64,000 nt of DNA from Pythium myriotylum (lineage: Eukaryota > Oomycota > Peronosporomycetes > Pythiales > Pythiaceae). Below the pieces are notes generated by a model that ran no database searches, had not been told where the DNA came from, and was given only the letters and a program-made list of their open reading frames with translations. The stretch spans positions 1,488,001 through 1,552,000 of the forward strand of contig JALJCQ010000007.1 of NCBI GenBank assembly GCA_023091665.1. The letters are read 5' to 3'. Below are positions 46,783 to 58,385 of this stretch, one piece after another. The position numbers and the translations under genes are program-made. Every line of letters begins with the position of its first letter. Position 1 is the stretch's first letter.

Positions 46783-49700
46783 ATGGCGACGGCGTTTCTC
46801 GTGCCGCTCCACCTCCAGGACCTGGAGCTGCCGAAGAGCGACCGCGTCTGCGCGACCCAAGTGCACTCCTTCGAGGGCGTGTCGGCCGATGACATTGCGC
46901 AACAGCTGCGTGCGCTGAGCAGCCGCGTGTTGCACGAGGCAGGCAACGACGACGTCGACATGCCGGCGCTGCTCGAGGCAGACAGCTTCGACCTATGCTA
47001 CAGTCTCACCAAGTAAGTGGCGGTGGCAGCGTCAGTTCAATCGAGAGCCGCTTTGACGATGTACTGCAGGAAACTCGCTTCGCTGCCAGAAGCGACCCAA
47101 GCGCGAGTGCTAACAACGTTCACAACTCTTGTGAACCATTTAACCAAGACGATTAGAGTCGCCGCTTCCCGAGTGCATCATCACGAACAAAGTGCACACA
47201 GCTCTCGCAACTCTTTCAAGGCAGCAGTGTACTTCCTTGTCATGACGATTGCCTCGATTAGTCGCTTGAGAGGCCAAGCAGACCAGGCTGTCGTTAAGCA
47301 AAAGAACTCCGTAAGTGATGCGGACAGAGAAGCAGACACACTTCGGACTCACCTTTACTTCTTTGCAAGTCTTTATCTGTGCAGAACTCGAAAGTTCCCT
47401 GGGGAAAACACGTTGAGAACGCTTTAAATGCTCTCAGTAAATCCGTCTGCGATCAGACTTTTGGACTCTGGCACATGAATCTGCCGGAAGAAGAGTTTGC
47501 CAACCTTTATTGCCGAGCAGCCATCCATGTTTTCGAAAATGCGGTGTTCTGCCGTGCGAAGACACTCAAAAGCGAGGTTTATAAGGTAAGCGAAGCTGAA
47601 GGTCTGGATTCGTTCACGGCATTCACTTTTTCCCGTTCTCACCAGTGCATTGGCTCGGTGATGGCCCGGGTTCCTTCAGTTCGGCTTCCATTCGTTTCAT
47701 CTATTGTCGATCTTATTTTTAATCATGAGCACCTCACCAATGCTCTTGCGGAGCTCACCCATCAGCTCCCAACGGTCTACGAGTATTCGACATTTCCGGG
47801 AGATCTCATTCGCGAGATTTCGAACATATCCTCCGGCGATCCATCCAAGGACTCGAATGGGACTCGAAACGTGTCGAATTTCCTGGCTACGTTGGCAAGT
47901 CGCAGCCCAGCTTTGATCATTTCGAATTTGACCTTCGTTCTCGGTCTCCTCGACTCAGAGTCGTATCAACTGAGGAACGCCGGCGTGGCATGCATCGGGT
48001 CTATTTTATTGTGGAGCTATCAACATCAGAGCAATCCATCAATCGACAAAAACTCAGACAGCGAAGAAAGTGTTGTCGAAGATGAGTCAGAAGACGAAAA
48101 CGATGGTGATCCACCAGATAAAAACGAGGAGAGCACCCCAACAGAAGACGATCTAGATGGATCAACTGGAAATCTGGTCCTATCTGAAAATGCGCTAGCA
48201 ACACGCACAAAGCGTCCGCTCCACAATTTATCTCGGTCAACACGTGATCAGCTCCTTCGTGTTCTTGAGGACCGGGTCCACGATGTGAACTCATTCTCAC
48301 GCAGTCATGCTCTAAAAATGTGGCATCTGCTGTGTCAGAATGGGGCAGTCCCTCTACGAACTATGAAGAGGGTCACTGCACTGGCAATAGGTCGGTTGCA
48401 GGACAAGGCTGCAGTGGTCAGACGTCACAGCATCGCATTACTGACCCTGCTTCTTGAGAGCAATCCGTTTGGTGATAAACTCCAACGTGAGTTTCACTTG
48501 CGTAAGCAAAACGAGGCTAAGGCAGTCATCGAAAAGAAGCAAGGTTCTTTGCTTGCGCTAGCAGAGGAAGACCTGCATTTGGTCGAAGAATCGACCCCAA
48601 CCACTGGCGACATCCCTGTTGAAGAAGATCCAGATACTCAAGCTCAACAAGAGATACTAGCCGTGAGAAGGGTGATTGACTTCCACGCCGAAGCTCTGGA
48701 CTTCATTGGGGTTTTTGAGCATGGTGCTCTGAAGCTTATGATCCAGCTCTTGGGCAGTAAGTCGACTACAGATGCACTGGAGGCTATGAACTTCATCCGC
48801 CAAGCCCACATTCTCAGATTAAACGGTTCAGACAAAGCCTTCAAAAAGCTACTTCCGCTTATCTGGAAATCCGATCCAAGTATCCGGGACGAGGTTTTGA
48901 AAGTCTTCACGTCTCTGTATCTAAGACCTACCAGAGACTACCAGATGCAGACGCACGATACATCAGCGAAGTTGATTGAACTTCTGGACGAGTGCTCCGT
49001 CGCAGAGTTTACGTGTATCGAGAAGATTATTGGAGAGCTACATCGAAGTGGAGAGATGCCTATTCCAGTGGTTATGGCTTTGTGGGATTTTGTTGACAGC
49101 CAACAATATCCTGTACCCGTGACCACCAACGCGCTACTCCTCCTCTCGATGATTGCTTCAGTCGACGAGAAGGTCTTAGCAGACGCTGGTAGACTTCAGC
49201 AAATCTTGCTTCACGGATTCGGATCCGTTTCAGTGTCACAGGACAAGTCTTTTCGGTTATTTGGTGCAGCCTGTCGCCTCGTACAGCAAGTGAAATTCAA
49301 TATCTTCGGCAAGACAAAGCGCTTGCACCGAGTTCCGGTTGCACCGCTGGAGGACATTGTTCGTCAAATAGAGCGAGTAATTGCTCTAAGCAATTTATCT
49401 TTTGACGAGAGTGATAACACATATCCAGCCGCATTGAGGTCATCATCTGAACAACTCACGAGCTCTTCCTGGTTTGATGCGGTACAAGAGGCGATTAATG
49501 CCATCTTTGCCGTTTGTGAACGACCCGAAGACGTCTGTTCAGAGGTGATCAAGTCCCTCGCTCATCGAATTTTCGTCGATGGTGCCGAGTCTGTTTCTTC
49601 GTTTGAGCTTGCTCACTTTTTGTTCGTTTTGGGACAAGTTGCAATTCAGTGTGCAATTCTAGTTGAGGGAATGGCTGCGATGGTCAAACGGCTACGAGCG

Positions 49701-51032
49701 AACCAAGAGAAGTTGCAAAATGATAAACCATCTGAAGCTAGTAACTTGAATCAGAGTGATGGTGCCGATGTTGCCGCCATGGAGGACGAGTTGGGGGTTG
49801 CAGCTGAAGTTGAGGCTGAGGAAGATGCTTTTGTGCAAGACATGATTCGTCAGAATATTGTTTGCCGCAATCTCCTCGGTCTGTACGGTCCTCTTATCGT
49901 TCGCCTGCTGCATTCGGCTTGCACGGGTCAGGAATACGAAACAGAAGTAATCGAGTGCGGCGTGGTCGCACTGAGCAAGTTCATGGCGGTATCGGACGAA
50001 TTTTGCGAGAAGAATCTCCAACTTCTGTTCACGCTTTTGCAGGAATCCTGTGTTCCAACTGTTCGAGCTAACATCATTGTTGCTTTGGGGGATCTAGCAT
50101 TTCGCTTTCCTAACTTGATTGAGCCCTGGACATCTCACCTATACAACCGACTGCGTGATGTGGATGATAATGTGCGAAAGAACACCACCGTGGTACTCTC
50201 TCACCTCATTCTAAACGACATGGTAAAAGTCAAAGGCCAAATCAGTGAGATTGCAATCTCTCTTGTTGACCGAAGTGTCGAAATCCGCAACCTAGTCCAG
50301 TTATTCTTCACTGAACTATCGAAGAAAGGGAACAATCCAATCTACAACATTTTCCCGGACACGGTTGGACAGCTATCGACAAGGTGAATCCGTTCCCCCA
50401 GTTCTCGCATTATTGCTGCTGATTTTTTTTTTTGTAGTGATCTCGTGTCAGGGAATGAGTTTAACCAGATTATCAAGTTTCTTCTGAACTTCCTTACCAA
50501 GGACAAACACGTTGAGAGTATCGTAGACAAGATCTGCCAACGCTTCACCGTAGCCAATACTAAGCAACGTCGAGACTTCTCCTTCTGTTTGGCTCACGCC
50601 CAGCATACAGAGAAGTCCATTCGCTACATGAACCAAAATCGGAAACTTTTCAAAGAATCTCTCGCGGATTCGATTGTGCAAGACCATTTCAAGCAACTGA
50701 TCGCTCGATCTCGACGCCACCTTAGCACGGCTACCTCTTCAACTGATCTAAAAGAAGCAATCGACCAGCTGGAGGTTTACTTCAACGATGATGCCCAGGA
50801 AGACGTGGTAAGTTGTGAATTGCTAATCGAATTGTTATGGTTTGAATCTCATCCTATGCTCTAGAACGAGAATGAAGACGACCATCTCCCACCACCACCG
50901 AGTACAAGTCAGCGAACTCCTGCGAAGTTGAAGAAGACTCGTGCGCCTATGGCTCATAAGGGAACTGGACGGAGAAATCCAAACGCAAGCCGCAGAACTC
51001 GGAAACAACGAAGCGATGAAGATGCAGAGTAG
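46783..51032 (+). CDS. NCAPD2: Condensin complex subunit 1 (CAP-D2/Cnd1)
   Basis: Five exons (46783-47012, 47070-47310, 47385-50383, 50438-50807, 50865-51032) join in phase to 1,335 residues. Introns are 54-74 bp; the 50384-50437 intron ends in a T-rich acceptor. CAP-D2 is the HEAT-repeat subunit that loads condensin I on chromatin for mitotic compaction. Family signatures include DPSIRDEVLKVFTSLYL, PTVRANIIVALGDLAFRFPN, RLRDVDDNVRKNTTVVLSHL and FFTELSKKGNNPIYNIFPD, the Cnd1 domain. A long acidic insert lies near residues 370-410. The C-terminal 55 residues are basic and Pro/Arg-rich with SQRTPAK, as expected for a Cdk-regulated tail. The start MATAFLVPL is 204 bp from the divergent dehydrogenase copy 2. 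Confidence 0.93.
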
Positions 51033-51044
51033 ACCTTAATCTAC

Positions 51045-53860
51045 CTAAGGGGACATATTGCCTCGATCCGTAACACCGCCCAAGCTTGTGCATGCTGTTA
51101 GCACTCGCAATACTTCTTCCGGGTCGTCCAGATAGTACTGGGCTCGGCTCACTTTCATTCCGACAGTACAAGTGTAACAGTTACTGCCTTGTACAACGTT
51201 GAACATGTCTTCATCCGTGCGCTCGTCTCCAATTGCAAGAATGAAATCGAAGTCCAGAGAGGTGAAGTACGGAGTCTCGCTTTCGTACTCAAGGATACGG
51301 CTAACTGCCCGACCTTTGTTAACCCGCCAAGGTCGGATCATCACATACTTTTTGATTCGGCACATGACCACACCGACTGGACGATCTCGAAGCATTTGAT
51401 CGAAGTGAAGCTGGAGGTCCTTTGCTTGCTTCAAGCCAAAAGTAGGGTCGGCGTCCCTGAAATGCCATGTGTAGCAACAGTCCTTCACGTCAAGAAGCGA
51501 ACCTGGAGTACGCTCTGTAAAGTGCTCAAGGATGCTTTCCACTTCATCTTGCCAGTCTAACTCCACGTCGCTGACCATGCACTGCCACGGCACATTCTCG
51601 ACTAGTCCAATGTTCCCCCCGCCTTCTACGATCCTTCCGACAGTGCCCCGGTCTCCAGCAGCCTCACCGCAAGGTTGTACCACAGGTTTTGTGTCAATCG
51701 GTGTTCGTGGCAGATCACTAGACAAGCCACCAATGCTATGTTTCTTGTCCTCATTATTGTCGTCATTGTGGTGCTTTTCGTGAACTGCATATTTCGCTGC
51801 TGGACGGAACCAATATCCGTGTTCGGCTGCGAGACCAACACGCGGAAGATGTCCGAACCACTCCTGAAGGCGCACTTTGTCTCTTCCACTTATAATATAC
51901 ACCGCATTGTGTGGATCGGAAGCCAACTCTTCAAGGCACGAAAGCAATGCAGGAGTGGGTTGAGCAAGCTCTGCCATACTCTGGTAGTTCACGAGCGTTC
52001 CATCGTAATCTAGAAGAAACAAACGTCGTCGACTGCGTTCGAAATACCCAAGAAGTTGAGCGGTATCGAGTTTGTCGAGTCGATTGTACTCTTGTGCCAC
52101 TGTTCCGGCTTCATTTAGAGCCGACATTATGCCTGGGCCCAAAGTGCTGATGTGTACGTGTTGACATAGCGCGACAGCTGATGGTGCCGAATCCGTTTCG
52201 TCGTCGTGTTCATACGAAGAGCAGTATCAATACTTGCAGCAACTTGTTCAATGTGCATGGGATTAACTAGCAATGCTCCTTGAAATGAAGACGCACATCC
52301 AGCGAACTCGCTGTACACGAGCACACCATGGCAGTTCTCTTTCTGTGCTGCTACGAACTCCATTGCTTGAAGATTAATTCCTTCCTTGATACTGCTGATG
52401 ATGGCGACATCAGCAGCATTGTAGAGCGCGACAAGTTGGTCATGGTCGATCGATTGCTGAAGATAGCGGATCGGGCAATACTCGGCTGTACCAAACCGCC
52501 CATTCACTCTTCCGACAAGCTCATTGATTTGTCGATTCAGGATTTTGTACTGTTGAGATGCCGTACGTCCCGCATCGCGCACGACAACGTAGAGGACAAC
52601 TTTGCCACGATACTCAGGGTAGTGCTGAAGCAAGTACTCCATCGCTTCCAGCATCTCAGGGATACCCTTGCAAAAGTCCAATTTGTGCACTCCAATCAAA
52701 ATCTTCATCCCATCTTGCTGCCGTCTTAACTGCTCGACATGCTCCAAGACACTGGGGGTAGTCTCGTACTTTCGGGGATCGATCCCCATCGGGCAAATTC
52801 CCAACGAGACCAGGCGTCCATTGTACTCCACTCGACTTGGAGATGATTCGAGCCCAAGCATCCGCGTGCACACGTTGAGGAAGTGTCGAACGTAGTCGAA
52901 GTGATTGAATACAACCAAGTCTGCTCCCAAAACTCCGTGTAGGAGAGCTTCGCGAGCTGGCAACATTTGGAAGAACTCCGAGGATGGAAACGGACTATGG
53001 AAATAGAATCCGCATGTGATGTCCGGGAATCGACGGCGAAGTAAACCAGGTAGGTTCATCAATTGGTAGTCACATACGAGTACGAGGTCTCCGTCCTTAT
53101 AGATCTCCGATACTGCCTGCAAGAAATCATACCGCTCAGTTCAGAACTCAGCCCGACCCAGAAAATTGATCTCTCCGGACCTCAAGAAATTTCTGGTTCG
53201 CTGTGCAGTACGCGTCGTATTTCTCCATGAAATTCTCGAGCAGACGACTATCGGAGCGCTGTGGTAATGAGTGGAACAATGGCCAAAGAATGTCGTTGCA
53301 GAACTAACAAACCCGCGTCAGATTGGCTAGAAGTCGAACATGACAGATTGGATACGAACCTGATTGTGAAATAGGTCATTGATCTCGCTATTCAAGAAGA
53401 CCGGGCGACAATTGAACTCGATCTCCAATTTTCGACGAACTCCATCTTGGCTCGACTCATCGACTACAGCTCCTGGCCACGATATCCACTGCACATTGTT
53501 GGTCTCACACAAGTACTCGACAGCGCTCTTGAACCCTGTGTCTGAGGGAATATACTGCCATGAATCATCATGGGGTGTCTTCACCATTCGCACGCAACGG
53601 CGCACTGAGCACACGATTATTTTGTTGCTTTCGCTGGCCATCGGAACTGGCCCAGTATTGCGAGAAAGAGCATTGAATCGCTGGGAATCCTGGCGAACAG
53701 CAGCCAATTTCTTGTGTAGATCGTGTAGCTGGTCGAGTAGCGAGCTTTCGCCCAAATCAGCTAGCCCTGCGTTAGTCATCGTTCTAGATTGCGACTGAGC
53801 GGTCGGAAGCGAGTCGCGCTGTTGATCTGGGAGGAGGCGCTGGCGTGCATTTTCCCCCAT
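51045..53860 (-). CDS. Trehalose-6-phosphate synthase/phosphatase fusion with a frameshift
   Basis: Exons 53860-53360 and 53303-53181 splice in phase onto 53116-52127, giving a GT20 trehalose-phosphate synthase half. The phosphatase half is open from 52142 to 51045 in the -1 frame. The overlap at 52127-52142 has no usable intron: every GT-AG option would remove conserved sequence or break phase. Synthase signs are FCNDILWPLFH, RRFPDITCGFYFHSPFP, DFCKGIPEMLEAMEYLL and YNAADVAIISS. Phosphatase HAD motifs are LFLLDYDGTLV and AIGDERTDEDMF. Several synthase active-site positions are altered: CDYQLM replaces HDYHLM, HKLDFCKG replaces NRLDYTKG and KEGINL replaces RDGMNL. So the N-half may be regulatory, as in plant class II proteins. 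The break could be an assembly error, a recent mutation or recoding. Confidence 0.8.
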
Positions 53861-54015
53861 CGAGTTCAATCACCAGTTGAGGATACAGAAATCCCACATC
53901 TCTATTCGAAGTTACTCATAAATTACAGATATAGTGTATAAATTTTGACCTTTAACGATTCTGGTCACCCAAACAATACAACACAGAGTCTGTGTTTCAG
54001 AAAACACAGAGTTCT

Positions 54016-54589
54016 TCACACGTCGGCACTTTCTCGCTTGGTTTCCGTGAACTTCTTTGACAGAGAATGCAATCGAATTCCAAGCTCCGATAGATGCAGC
54101 TCTGGAATTTGGTAGTGCTTCGAAGGAGTGCAAATGGCCTGCCACGCTTTTTTCGCATCTATTTCTGAATAGATCGGTGCGAACGTTGCTGCCTCATCGA
54201 TTCGGTGCTGTACGCGTCGCTGGCGTGCAACGCTGAGGGTGCGTATGTCACAGCCGCGGAGATGAATGATGGAAGCCTATCGGCACTTGTAGTTGACAGC
54301 GTGGGAAAAGCACTGATTATGGGTCGGCGCCACCGAAGACCCTTCAAAATGTTTTGTCTCTCCCCAAGTCCAGTTGCATGTTTGTATGTGTCGAATAGTA
54401 GCAAGGACGTCGACGCTGCCGTCTATCACTGGTTCGGTCGGGACGAGCTCCAGGCGATGCACGGTCTTGCGTGTCGCGGCGACGTCGACCAGAGTGTCCA
54501 CATCGAGCGTCTCCACCAGCTAGTCGACAGCCCGGCACTTGAACACCCCAGCGGACTCTGCGATTGGCGGAACAACCACAGCAGGTCCA

Positions 54590-54621
<32 letters not shown>

Positions 54622-54720
54622 CGGAATGTCTTCCAACGTGAGAAGGCCAACGGTTCGCATCGAATGCCGCGGTTGCGATTGAACTCGTGCATCGTCCACC
54701 AAACGTCCAACCACTGGTGT
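54016..54720 (-). pseudogene. Doubtful minus-strand gene with homopolymer-encoded polyproline
   Basis: Three coding-like pieces are seen on the minus strand. A piece near 54720-54580 reads LLTLEDIP and then a proline run encoded by the 32-base homopolymer. A second, 54519 to about 54350, begins after a TAG acceptor and reads ETLDVDTLVDVAATRKTVHR. A third, 54232-54016, reads FAPIYSEIDAKKAWQAIC and IPELHLSELGIRLHSLSK before its stop. Composition is protein-like, but the junctions cannot be settled because the homopolymer length sets the frame. The family was not recognised. It may be a decayed gene or an intact one hidden by a homopolymer error. The plus-strand frame across 54205-54891 is probably a shadow. 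Confidence 0.35.
54590..54621. repeat. 32-base G homopolymer
   Basis: An unbroken run of G on the plus strand (C on the minus strand). Runs of this length are unstable both in replication and in sequencing, so the true length is uncertain. It lies inside a coding-like minus-strand region where it would encode polyproline. Confidence 0.95.
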
Positions 54721-54851
54721 GAACGCCGCCCGACGCTAAGGAGCGCTACTCCGGTATGGGACTCGACTTTGGCTTCGAAGACTTCGTGTGGTCCTGGGAC
54801 CCACATGATTCCCATGGGCATCGCTGTCAACGAACGAGAATGGACCGACAT

Positions 54852-55263
54852 GAATCCTCGGCCCCGCCGCAGTCGAAGCCGTTCACTTTGAACACTGCAG
54901 TTAAGTACTTACGGCCCGGTGAGTTCGACAACGGCTGAACAGGTACTGGTTCATGACAACTCACTACCAGATTTTTCCACGACAACTACGAGGATGAGTG
55001 TGTGAGAAGCCCGACTTCGGGTGCGAGGACTGCAAGCTCAAGTAAGGGGCACTGTGTGGCTGTCGACCGGTTGCTGAGACCAAGAAGAAGACTACGGTAG
55101 AGTGGGTCCGCAAAATGACTGCACATCGACTGCTTGTGACAGCGAATCAATCGCCAATAGACCTTGAATTCCTGGTGCTAGTCAGCTACCAACAGACATT
55201 GCGCCCCACATACCGGTAAAGTCGCTGTGGGGGGTAAACCGCGGGAAGAGGTGTAACAGGGTA
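54852..55263. other. Gap of about 410 bp with no recognised feature
   Basis: I see no convincing gene, RNA or repeat here. It separates the doubtful polyproline gene from the abrupt left edge of the copia fragment. Confidence 0.5.
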
Positions 55264-56614
55264 CAAGGTTCCATTGCCAGCCGGACGCAAGGCCATCACC
55301 AGCAAGTGGGTGTTCAAGGTCAAGGAAATCGCCGAAGGACTCGTCGAGCGGTACAAGGCTCGACTCGTTGCCAAGGGGTTCTTGCAGAAGTACGGCATCG
55401 ACTTCGAAGAGACGTTCGCTCCCGTCGCCAAGTTCACGTCGATCCGGACCATCCTCAGCATCGCCGCTCGACACAAGCTCATGATCCATCAGATGGATGT
55501 CAAGACGGCGTTCCTGAACGGCAACCTCGACGAAGAAATCTACATGATGCAGCCCGAAGGCTTCGTCGACCAGCGCCACCCCGACTACGTGTGCAAGCTC
55601 AAGCGCTCGCTCTACGGTCTCAAGCAGTCGCCACGCATGTGGAACCAGACCATCGACGCCTTCATGCGCAAGGTCGGCTTCACCAAGTGCGAGATAGACC
55701 ACTGCGTGTACGTGAAGCGGGGCGGCTCAGCGATGATCTTCGTGGTGATCTACGTCGACGACCTCATCCTCGCCTGCAACAGCCTCGAGTTGCTCACGGC
55801 GACCAAGCGCGCACTCAGCGAACGCTTCGAGATGTCCGACCTCGGCGAACTCAAGTACTGCCTCGGCATGGAAGTTGATCAAGACCCCAAATCCGGCGAC
55901 GTGACCATGCGGCAGACCAAGTTCTTGCAGTCGATCCTGACCAAGTTCGGCATGCAAGACTGCAAACCAGTGAGGACCCCTCAAGACCCCGGACTGAAGC
56001 TGACCAAAGCCATGTGCGAAGGTGGTTGCAAGCACGAAGACACCATGACGAACGTGCCGTTCCGAAGTGCAGTCGGTGCACTGATGTACCTCATGGTCGG
56101 CACTCGACCAGACCTCGCAGCGGCAGTCGGCACACTCAGCCAGTTCGCCGCGGACCCGTGTCCAACACATTGGCAAGCTCTCAAGCGTGTGCTCCGGTAT
56201 CTGCAAGCGACTCCGACGTACGGCCTGCAGTTCTCGGCATCACACGATGGAAGACTGGTCGGCTACTCCGACGCCGACTGGGCTGGCGACATCGAGTCAC
56301 GTCGAAGCACCAGCGGCTACGTGTTCATGCTCAACGGCGGATGCATCAGCTGGCGCAGCAAGAAGCAGCGAACTGTCGCCCTCTCCTCGACCGAAGCAGA
56401 GTACATGGCTCTATCGGAAGCGATCCAAGAAGCCGTGTGGCTCAAGGCATTCCTGTTCGAACTCGGCGAAGTTACAAGCGACCAAGCACTCACGATGTAC
56501 GAAGACAACCAAGGTGCGATCGCGTTGGCCAAGAACCCCGGGTTCCACAAGCGCACCAAGCACATCGACATTCGCTACCACTTCGTTCGTGAGAAGGTCG
56601 AGGACGGTCAAGTG
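55264..56614 (+). mobile_element. Copia (Ty1) fragment: reverse transcriptase and RNase H, truncated at both ends
   Basis: The frame from 55274 encodes about 447 residues of copia Pol. Reverse transcriptase begins abruptly at [16 protein letters not shown], includes [13 protein letters not shown] and the catalytic [12 protein letters not shown]. RNase H has [21 protein letters not shown] and [14 protein letters not shown]. Comparison with the minus-strand copy shows that homology starts near 55264 and stops at 56614, after the sequence for EKVEDGQV. Beyond that the frame runs into unrelated DNA carrying the Mutator-like transposase. The missing C-terminal stretch, polypurine tract and 3' LTR are not found on the other side. 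Catalytic residues look intact but the element cannot be autonomous. Confidence 0.9.
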
Positions 56615-58026
56615 TGTCGGCCTAATGGCAAGTCATTGTGACACGCGAAAGAGAAGAACCCCGGCACTATGTCATAACATCACTTCATGACGAGCACAGC
56701 GATGTGTGCATCACTCCAGCCCGCCCGACTTCGCGTCAACTCGCGCTTCTACCAGAGTTTCAGGTCGCCGTAACAAGCGATCCTAGGGTGGGCAGAAAAG
56801 CCCTGGCTACGGCGGTGCAGATCTCATCAAAGATCTCACTCCAGAACCAAGTCTCAAAGGTGTACCGGGCTAGAGAGGCTGTCGTAGTTGGGGCGCGAGG
56901 CGACTATGAAGAGCAAATTGAATCACTCATGCGTGAGTTAAATGCTCGTAACCCTGGGTCAACTATCGAGCTTGAACGCGATCAACACAGACACTTTTTG
57001 CGAGCATTCGTCTGCCTTCGTTCAACTGTAGATGCTCCGCCTTTCTGCCAACCGATATTTGGCTTTGATGGTGCCCACCTGAAGAACACAAAGTACACAG
57101 GACGGATTCTAACACTGGTCACACGAGACGGAAACAACAAAAACTTCCCAGTCGCTTTTGCGATTGTCAGTTCGGAGAACGAGGAGAACGTTCGCTGGTT
57201 TGTGGAGTTGTGTCTTAAGGCGGGTATCTCCCTCGGGGCAAACGCACCTCTTTTCTGCGACCGTGGTGTGCTTTTGACAGTGACTACAAATTTGGAACGA
57301 GATCGCGACATCAGTCTCAATCTGATGTACTGTTGTGTCCATATCATTCGAAACATAAAGCGCAACTATAATGTCAGTGGCCAGCGCCTTGAGAACCACG
57401 TCTTTACAACCCAAGGAGCTGCGACGGCGGACGACTATGAATCTGCTTTGGTAAAGCTGAGGGCTGATTATGGGGAGGCGGTTGAGACTTACGTGCGCAA
57501 CATCCAACCTGAACGCTGGACTGTTCACGCGACGTCATGTAAATTGTACGGGTGGAGGACGACGAATTTTGTGGAGTCCAACAATGCCGCCATAGACAAG
57601 ACGGGTGTACGGCGTGACTCGCCGTTCCATGCCTTAAAATTGGCTGCGAAGCAGGCTATGGAAGCGCTCTCATCTCGGGCAGCAGCGTTTCAAACGTGGA
57701 TGGCAAACGGTCGATTACTCACTCCTTTCGCGTCGTCTCTCCTGAAGAAACAACAGGAGGACGCTGGCGTCTACGAGATTGCGAAAAAGTTCCAACACGG
57801 TGTACTTTGTGAACCGACAAGGCTACCACAAGATGAATCGCGTTACGCCACACCCTGTAGGATGCTCCTGCACTGATTTTACCCAGATTGGCGTGCCATG
57901 CCGCCATATCCTCAGCGTCTTGCACTTCATTAGCGAAGACGCGCGTTTTACAGAAGCTTTTGACCAATTAATGCTACCACGTTCAAACATTCTCAGGCTT
58001 TCGAGGGCTCTCAATAGAGCTGGCTA
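56615..58026 (+). mobile_element. Mutator-like (MULE) transposase, frameshifted
   Basis: Two overlapping frames, 56638-57876 and 57779 to about 58026, together form a MULE transposase of about 460 residues. The DDE core is visible: PIFGFDGAHLKNTKYTGRIL (first Asp), APLFCDRGVLL (second Asp region) and TNFVESNNAAI (Glu). The second frame has the SWIM zinc finger CSCTDFTQIGVPCRHILS. The switch falls at about 57782-57805. Removing one A from the AAAAA run near 57785 would restore a continuous frame, so the copy is probably inactive or the run is miscounted. No terminal inverted repeats were found. The right edge is cut by LTR sequence at 58027, and the left edge abuts a copia fragment. Confidence 0.82.
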
Positions 58027-58385
58027 TGTAGGAAGGTCGCTTGGTTGGTGGGATGCAAAATGCAAAGTGAATTGATCGGGACTTAGTTCGCTGCTGCTAC
58101 CTCTAAGCCGTCTGTGTGTGTCCTACGCTACCGTAATCAAATGTATGTCCTACCTATCGTAAATATATGCAAACATAGACTGACTTCGTGGATACTTCAA
58201 CGAAGTCGATGGGTGGCACTGGATTCAAACCAGAACCAGACGGAGAATCTTCCACATGTCGAATCTTCCACATGTCGAATCTTCCACGGAGAATCTTCTG
58301 CAGGAGAATCTTCTACAGCCGAGCTTCAACTGCCGAGCTTCAACTGGAATGATGACGCAGGGTTCGAGGCGCATCATCTTCAACA
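58027..58385 (-). repeat. Copia LTR, antisense (LTR A)
   Basis: This 359-bp copy of the family LTR is read in sense on the minus strand, beginning TGTTGAAGATG and ending CCTTCCTACA. It is close to 60471-60813 and 63583-63935. It carries two extra-long copies of a 16-bp unit (around 58258-58290). It has no polypurine tract on its upstream side, no primer site on its downstream side, and no matching 5-bp flanks, so it is a rearranged or solo copy. Confidence 0.8.

Noticed and set aside
52120..52145. Programmed -1 ribosomal frameshifting in the trehalose fusion
   Set aside because: GGGCCCA is not in the required zero-frame register (X XXY YYZ), and no stem was identified; an indel is more economical.
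52127..52240. An 83-bp intron (GTATGA to GGGCCCAG) to fix the trehalose gene frame
   Set aside because: It would remove the conserved RYVNTYTSALWAQ end of the synthase domain.
54205..54891. 228-codon plus frame containing a poly-Gly run
   Set aside because: The run is a translation of the G homopolymer and the rest lacks family features; the minus-strand pieces are more protein-like.
58027..58385. The 350-bp repeat as a terminal inverted repeat of the MULE
   Set aside because: No inverted partner lies at the MULE's left side. Two other copies sit at copia landmarks (polypurine tract and primer site), so it is a copia LTR.
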